Shown: in pieces, positions 37,565-41,866 of the stretch
Layout: every line of letters starts with the position of its first letter
Numbering within the stretch: position 1 is the first letter of the stretch
Assembly (NCBI GenBank): GCA_944376265.1
Contig: CALWCD010000013.1
Location: 1 to 41,866 of the forward strand
DNA length: 41,866 bases
DNA from: an uncultured Clostridia bacterium
GTDB lineage: Bacteria; Bacillota; Clostridia; Oscillospirales; Acutalibacteraceae
Direction: 5' to 3'
Notes under the pieces: model-generated
What the model saw: the letters and a program-made list of their open reading frames with translations, nothing else
Told to the model about the DNA's origin: nothing
Databases searched by the model: none
Position numbers and translations under genes: made by a program

Positions 37565-39355
37565 ATGTTTCGTTCAAACGTGCTGGTCTGCGGAGGTACG
37601 GGATGCACGTCCTCCAACAGCGAGCAGATCATCGAAAAACTGAAGGAAGAGATCAAAGCCCAGGGCCTTGAAAAAGAAGTGAACGTCATCCGCACCGGCT
37701 GCTTCGGCCTGTGCGCACTGGGCCCCATCATGGTGGTCTATCCCGAAGGCGCGTTCTACAGCCGGGTTACTCCCGAGGATGTGCCGGAGATCGTCTCCGA
37801 ACACCTGCTGAAGGGCCGTATTGTCAAGCGCCTGCTGTACCAGGAGACTGTCGTGGACGACTCCACCACCAAGTCCCTGAATGAGACCACCTTCTACGCC
37901 AAGCAGATGCGTATCGCGCTGCGCAACTGCGGCGTCATCAACCCGGAGAACATCGACGAGTACATCGCGCAGGACGGCTATGCCGCTCTGGGCAAGGCGC
38001 TCACCGAGATGACCCCCCAGGAAGTCATCGACCTGGTGCTGGCTTCCGGCCTGCGGGGCCGCGGCGGTGCCGGTTTCCCCACCGGCCGCAAGTGGCAGTT
38101 CGCCGCTGCCAATAAGGCCGAGCAGAAGTACGCCTGCTGCAACGCCGACGAAGGCGACCCCGGCGCTTTCATGGACCGCTCCGTGCTGGAGGGCGACCCC
38201 CACAGCGTGCTGGAGGCCATGGCCATTGCCGGCTACGCCATCGGCGCCAACCAGGGCTACATCTACATCCGCGCCGAGTACCCCATCGCTGTGAAGCGTT
38301 TGCAGATCGCCATTGAGCAGGCCCGGGAATACGGCCTGCTGGGCAAGAACATCTTCGATTCCGGCTTCGACTTTGACATCGACATCCGCCTGGGCGCCGG
38401 CGCCTTCGTCTGCGGCGAGGAAACCGCGCTGATGACCTCCATCGAGGGCAAGCGCGGCGAGCCCCGTGTCCGTCCTCCCTTCCCGGCTGTCAAGGGCCTG
38501 TTCGGCGTTCCCACCGTGCTGAACAACGTGGAGACCTACGCCAACATTCCCCAGATCATCCTCAAGGGCGCTGACTGGTTCCGCTCCATCGGCACCGAGA
38601 AGTCCCCCGGCACCAAGGTGTTCGCCTTGGGCGGCAAAATCACCAACACCGGCCTGGTGGAAGTCCCCATGGGCACCACCCTGCGGGAAGTGGTGGAGGA
38701 GATCGGCGGCGGCGTTCCCGGTGGCCATCACTTCAAGGCTGCTCAGACCGGCGGCCCCTCCGGCGGCTGCATCCCTGCCAAGCTCATCGACACCCCCATC
38801 GACTACGACAACCTGATCGCCATCGGCTCCATGATGGGTTCCGGCGGCCTGATTGTCATGGACGAGACCACCTGTATGGTGGATATCGCCAAGTTCTTCC
38901 TGGAGTTCACCGTGGACGAGTCCTGCGGCAAATGTACTCCCTGCCGCGTGGGCACCAAGCGTCTGCTGGAGATCCTGAACAAGATCACCTCCGGCAACGG
39001 CACCCTGGAGGATATCGACAAGATGGAGGAGCTGTGTTACTACATCAAGGAGAACTCCCTGTGCGGCCTGGGCCAGACTGCGCCCAACCCCGTGCTTTCC
39101 ACACTCAAATATTACCGCGACGAGTACGAGGCTCATGTGGTGGAGCACCGCTGCCCCGCCGGAGCCTGCAAGGCCCTCACCAACTACTCCATCGAGGCCG
39201 ACAAGTGCAAGGGCTGCACCCTGTGCGCCCGGAACTGCCCGGTGGGCGCCATCTCCGGCTCTGTGAAGCAGCCCCACGTCATCGACACCACCAAGTGCAT
39301 CAAGTGCGGCGTCTGCATGGAGAAGTGTAAGTTCGGCGCTGTGGTGAGAAAATAA
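37565..39355 (+). CDS. NADH-dependent hydrogenase subunit, NuoF-like (HydB/HndC)
   Basis: A 596-residue cytoplasmic flavoprotein that binds FMN and NAD(H). Residues 1-90 are a thioredoxin-like [2Fe-2S] domain ('VCGGTGCTSS' and 'TGCFGLCALGP'). The NAD/FMN core has 'LRGRGGAGFPTGRKW' near residue 163 and 'CNADEGDPGAFMDR'. The cluster motif 'ESCGKCTPCRVGTKRLL' is near 452. Residues about 545-596 hold two more [4Fe-4S] sites ('CKGCTLCARNCPVGA' and 'CIKCGVCMEKC'). This layout is the HydB/HndC type of electron-bifurcating or NADH-dependent [FeFe] hydrogenases. Sequence alone cannot decide whether ferredoxin is used. GGAGGGAAAAGA precedes the ATG. Confidence 0.94.
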   Translation: MFRSNVLVCGGTGCTSSNSEQIIEKLKEEIKAQGLEKEVNVIRTGCFGLCALGPIMVVYPEGAFYSRVTPEDVPEIVSEHLLKGRIVKRLLYQETVVDDSTTKSLNETTFYAKQMRIALRNCGVINPENIDEYIAQDGYAALGKALTEMTPQEVIDLVLASGLRGRGGAGFPTGRKWQFAAANKAEQKYACCNADEGDPGAFMDRSVLEGDPHSVLEAMAIAGYAIGANQGYIYIRAEYPIAVKRLQIAIEQAREYGLLGKNIFDSGFDFDIDIRLGAGAFVCGEETALMTSIEGKRGEPRVRPPFPAVKGLFGVPTVLNNVETYANIPQIILKGADWFRSIGTEKSPGTKVFALGGKITNTGLVEVPMGTTLREVVEEIGGGVPGGHHFKAAQTGGPSGGCIPAKLIDTPIDYDNLIAIGSMMGSGGLIVMDETTCMVDIAKFFLEFTVDESCGKCTPCRVGTKRLLEILNKITSGNGTLEDIDKMEELCYYIKENSLCGLGQTAPNPVLSTLKYYRDEYEAHVVEHRCPAGACKALTNYSIEADKCKGCTLCARNCPVGAISGSVKQPHVIDTTKCIKCGVCMEKCKFGAVVRK

Positions 39356-39372
39356 GAAAGGAGTGTGTGAAC

Positions 39373-41109
39373 ATGGAACAGGTCAATGTGAAAATCAACG
39401 GCGTTTCCTATGAAGTGCCCGCGGATTCCACCATCCTGGAAGCCGCCCGCTACGCCGGTATCGATATCCCCACCCTCTGCTACCTGAAGGACATCAACCA
39501 GATCGGCGCCTGCCGCATGTGCATGGTGGAAGTAAAGGGCGCCCGGTCCCTGGTGGCCGCCTGCGTGTACCCCGTAAACGAGGGCATGGAGGTGTTCACC
39601 AACACCCCCAAGGTCCAGGAGTCCCGGAAGATGACCCTGGAACTGCTGCTTTCCGTCCACGACCGGAAATGTCTGTCCTGCGAGCGCAGCGGCAACTGCG
39701 AGTTCCAGAAGCTGTGCAATGAGATGGGCATCGAGGTGGAGAACCGGTTTGAGGGCGCTGTCCCCGCCGGCAAAAAGGACTACTCCACCCTGTACCTGGA
39801 GCGCAACAACGCCAAGTGCATCCTGTGCCGCCGCTGTGTTGCCGCCTGCCAGAACCAGCATGTGTCCGTCATCGGCGCCAACAACCGCGGCTTTGACACC
39901 GAGATTGGCTGCGCCTTTGAAAAGCCCCTGGGCGATGTCTCCTGCGTGGCCTGCGGCCAGTGCATTGTCAGCTGCCCCACCGGCGCTCTGACGGAGAAGG
40001 ACAACACCCAGGATGTCATCGACGCCATCAACGATCCCGAGAAGATCGTCATTGTCCAGACCGCTCCCGCTGTGCGTGCCGCTCTGGGCGAAGAGTTCGG
40101 CATGCCCATCGGCACCAATGTGGAGGGCAAAATGGTTGCCGCTCTGCGCCGCCTGGGCTTTGACAAGGTGTTCGACACCGATTTCGGCGCCGACATGACC
40201 ATTATGGAAGAGGCCCACGAGTTCCTGGACCGGGTGAAGAACGGCGGCAAGCTGCCCATCATCACCTCCTGCTCTCCCGGGTGGGTCAAGTTCTGCGAGC
40301 ACTACTATCCCGACCTGGTGGACAACCTTTCCACCTGCAAGTCCCCCCAGAACATGACCGGCGCTCTCATCAAGAGCTGGTACGCCCAGAAAGAGGGCAT
40401 CGACCCCACCAAGATCGTGTCCGTGTCCGTGATGCCCTGCGTGGCCAAGAAGTTTGAGATTCAGCGGGATGACGAGGACGGCGCCGGCCTGCCCGACGTG
40501 GACATCAGCATCACCACCCGTGAGCTGGCCCGGCTGATCAAGAGGGCCCAGCTGAACTTCGCCCGCCTGCCCGACGAGAAGTTTGACGACGCCATGGGCG
40601 TGTCCACCGGCGCTGCCGTGATCTTCGGCGCTACCGGCGGCGTGATGGAAGCTGCTCTGCGCACTGCGGCCGACGTGCTGGAGGGCAAGGACCTGGAGTC
40701 CATCGACTACACCGAGGTCCGTGGCACCGAGGGCTTCAAGGAGGCTGTCTACAAGGTGGGCGGCATGGACGTGAAGGTTGCTGTGGTCAGCGGCCTGTCC
40801 AACGCCGACGCTCTGCTGAAGAAGGTCCGCTCCGGCGAGGCCGACTACCAGTTCATCGAGGTCATGTGCTGCCCCGGCGGCTGCGTCAACGGCGGCGGCC
40901 AGCCCATTCAGAGCTCCGTAAACCACAGCTTCTACGACATCAAGAAGCTGCGCGCCCAGGCTCTGTACGACCAGGATAAGAACATGCCCCTGCGCAAGAG
41001 CCACCAGAACCCCGTGGTGCAGAAGTGCTACGAGGAGTTCCTGGGCGAGCCCGGAAGCCACAAGGCCCACGAGCTGCTCCACACCACCTATGTGAAGCGG
41101 GGCTATTGA
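39373..41109 (+). CDS. NADH-dependent [FeFe] hydrogenase catalytic subunit (HydA/HndD)
   Basis: A 578-residue cytoplasmic H2-forming subunit. It has an N-terminal [2Fe-2S] domain ('GIDIPTLCYL', 'GACRMCMVEV'), a His/Cys cluster segment ('CLSCERSGNCEFQ'), two [4Fe-4S] sites ('CILCRRCVAACQ' and 'CVACGQCIVSCPTGA') and the H-domain. H-cluster motifs are L1 'TSCSPGWVKF' (S301 where CpI has Cys300), L2 'VMPCVAKKFE' (C356) and L3 'EVMCCPGGCVNGGG' (C499 extra; C500 and C504 ligands). Numbering differs from CpI by one, so the alignment is firm. The L1 serine is at a ligand position; see findings. Start ATG 39373 is about 9 nt after AAAGGAG. Last gene of the operon. Confidence 0.95.
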   Translation: MEQVNVKINGVSYEVPADSTILEAARYAGIDIPTLCYLKDINQIGACRMCMVEVKGARSLVAACVYPVNEGMEVFTNTPKVQESRKMTLELLLSVHDRKCLSCERSGNCEFQKLCNEMGIEVENRFEGAVPAGKKDYSTLYLERNNAKCILCRRCVAACQNQHVSVIGANNRGFDTEIGCAFEKPLGDVSCVACGQCIVSCPTGALTEKDNTQDVIDAINDPEKIVIVQTAPAVRAALGEEFGMPIGTNVEGKMVAALRRLGFDKVFDTDFGADMTIMEEAHEFLDRVKNGGKLPIITSCSPGWVKFCEHYYPDLVDNLSTCKSPQNMTGALIKSWYAQKEGIDPTKIVSVSVMPCVAKKFEIQRDDEDGAGLPDVDISITTRELARLIKRAQLNFARLPDEKFDDAMGVSTGAAVIFGATGGVMEAALRTAADVLEGKDLESIDYTEVRGTEGFKEAVYKVGGMDVKVAVVSGLSNADALLKKVRSGEADYQFIEVMCCPGGCVNGGGQPIQSSVNHSFYDIKKLRAQALYDQDKNMPLRKSHQNPVVQKCYEEFLGEPGSHKAHELLHTTYVKRGY

Positions 41110-41135
41110 TTGCTCACTGATACGCTGAGATACAA

Positions 41136-41167
41136 AACGTGCTGGGTTTCGGCCCGGCACGTTTTTG
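41136..41167 (+). terminator. Intrinsic terminator of the hydrogenase operon
   Basis: An 11-bp stem (41136-41146 with 41153-41163, one T-G pair) with loop TTTCGG, followed by TTT and a GC-rich sequence. Confidence 0.85.
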
Positions 41168-41172
41168 CGTTT

Positions 41173-41219
41173 CCGGGGGAATTCCCCGGCTTGCGTCCCG
41201 CCTGTCCCTGGTGTATAAT
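41173..41219 (+). promoter_or_regulatory. Promoter of the DUF218 gene with upstream inverted repeat
   Basis: TTGCGT (41191-41196), 17 bp, TATAAT (41214-41219). An inverted repeat, CCGGGG-5-CCCCGG (41173-41189), ends 2 bp before the -35. The leader to ATG 41273 is about 47 nt. Confidence 0.65.
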
Positions 41220-41272
41220 AAACACCACAAAGTGTTTTGAAACAGGGATTTTGAAAAAGGCGGAATGGATGG

Positions 41273-41866
41273 ATGAAACCAGTTCTTTTGGCGCTGCGGG
41301 CGGCAGGGTGTGTGCTCTGCTGCGGCGGCTGCGTGTTTTTCTTCCTGCCGGTGTTTCGCGGCGGGTTCAACCTGGGGGCGGGCTTTGGAGAGTTCGTCTG
41401 TCTGGCGGGCCTGTGCCTTCTGCTGTTTTTCGGGAAGCTTTCCCGGCAGGGTGGGTGGAAACAGGCCTGTGTGCGGCTGTTTGCGGCGTTTTACTGTCTT
41501 GGCCTTGTCTGGGCCGGCTACCTTTCCGGGCTGATGTTTTCCGCCCAGGCGGCGGTGCCCCCGGAAAACGCCAACGTAATCGTGCTGGGAGCCCAGGTGT
41601 ACAGCGCGGAGCGGATGAGCGTCAGTCTTTCGGGGCGGGTGGATGCCGCGTATGAGTATCTGGAGGCACACCCGGAGGCGAAGTGTATCGTCACCGGAGG
41701 GCAGGGGTCCGACGAGCCCTGCCCGGAAGCGGTCACCCAGAAGAACGCGCTTCTCGGCATGGGCATCGCGGAGGACAGGATCTTTGTGGAAGATCAATCC
41801 CACAACACCCGGGAGAACTTGGCCTTCGCCTGGGAGATCGCCCAGGAGGAGCACATGGGGGAGGAA
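41273..41866 (+). CDS. DUF218 (YdcF/SanA-like) membrane protein, cut by window edge
   Basis: The first 198 codons of a membrane protein; the gene continues past the window. Three hydrophobic helices occupy roughly residues 4-28, 38-54 and 66-88. Then comes the DUF218 domain with the strand 'ANVIVLGAQVYSAERMSVSL', the 'KCIVTGGQGSDEPCPEA' motif and 'IFVEDQSHNTRENLAFA', typical of SanA/YdcF/ElyC proteins. These are linked to envelope integrity or polysaccharide synthesis, but the reaction is unknown. ATG 41273 gives the reading frame; two earlier ATGs (41265, 41269) are in other frames. Its promoter is at 41191-41219. Confidence 0.85.
   Translation, partial: MKPVLLALRAAGCVLCCGGCVFFFLPVFRGGFNLGAGFGEFVCLAGLCLLLFFGKLSRQGGWKQACVRLFAAFYCLGLVWAGYLSGLMFSAQAAVPPENANVIVLGAQVYSAERMSVSLSGRVDAAYEYLEAHPEAKCIVTGGQGSDEPCPEAVTQKNALLGMGIAEDRIFVEDQSHNTRENLAFAWEIAQEEHMGEE

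Noticed and set aside
37574-39277. A 567-codon open frame on the minus strand
   Set aside because: It mirrors the NuoF-like gene. The product is a G, H, V and A-rich shadow without structure.
39184-41370. A 728-codon open frame on the minus strand
   Set aside because: It is antisense to the hydrogenase catalytic gene, has no domain motif and no credible ribosome site, and the composition is a shadow of GC-biased third positions.
1-41866. tRNA or rRNA genes, CRISPR arrays, insertion sequences or prophage genes
   Set aside because: No T-loop-like GGTTCGAATC segments, regularly spaced repeats, transposase/integrase motifs or terminal inverted repeats were seen. A tRNAscan or IS search would settle it.

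Overview
The window looks like the chromosome of a strictly anaerobic, fermentative, spore-forming Clostridia bacterium, most likely a high-GC gut member of the Oscillospiraceae/Ruminococcaceae. The evidence is GC-rich coding sequence with strong AGGAGG-type ribosome sites, a BofA sporulation protein, an S-layer-homology protein, an AzlCD exporter, rubredoxin/ferredoxin proteins and a complete NAD-linked [FeFe] hydrogenase operon with its sensory accessory genes. I see no insertion sequence, prophage, CRISPR array, tRNA or rRNA. The placement is inferred from gene content, not from a database search.

Layout. 1-2131: a DUF3783 protein, YaaA and a monofunctional peptidoglycan glycosyltransferase. 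2182-6794: an AraC-type regulator and the L-rhamnose genes rhaB, rhaA and rhaD. 6855-7933 (minus): azlCD. 8073-11347: a flavin-reductase-like protein and a Ca2+-type P-ATPase. 11381-14434 (minus): a five-gene set headed by a Crp/Fnr regulator, followed by DUF3795, an SDR, MmcQ/YjbR and endonuclease IV. Divergent from it, 14602-15854 encodes two unusual rubredoxin/ferredoxin fusion proteins. 15923-19888 (minus): an RlmCD/RumA-type RNA methyltransferase, an iron alcohol dehydrogenase and a 2-hydroxyacid dehydrogenase. A candidate small RNA lies at about 17487-17587 on the plus strand. 20061-26913: an ABC exporter, murD, rnr, bofA (57 aa) and nagA. 26991-29822: a secreted SLH/phosphodiester-glycosidase protein and, divergent from it, a zinc-ribbon membrane protein. 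29936-32206 (minus): serC-serA. 32629-41109: the hydrogenase locus. 41273-end: a DUF218 membrane protein cut by the window edge.

The hydrogenase locus is the richest part. Its first half (32629-35832) has two DRTGG proteins, an RsbW-like ATPase, a sensory-type [FeFe] hydrogenase homologue and a PHP phosphoesterase, packed with 1-4 nt overlaps apart from one 39-nt gap. That gap can fold into an H-type pseudoknot that would mask the ribosome site of the sensory hydrogenase. The second half (36039-41109) encodes a NuoE-like subunit, a stand-alone histidine-kinase-type ATPase domain, a [2Fe-2S] protein, a NuoF-like subunit and the catalytic hydrogenase. In the catalytic subunit the first H-cluster cysteine position reads serine (TSCSPGW), and an extra cysteine sits beside the L3 ligands (MCCPGGC). 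The likely role is NADH-linked H2 production during sugar fermentation, for example of rhamnose, with H2 or redox sensing by the first half.

Regulatory signals were read by eye from sequence: near-consensus promoters, a candidate Crp-family operator placed for class II activation of the rubredoxin operon, a 17-bp palindrome over the serC start point, and several bidirectional terminators. All product calls rest on motif recognition without a search.
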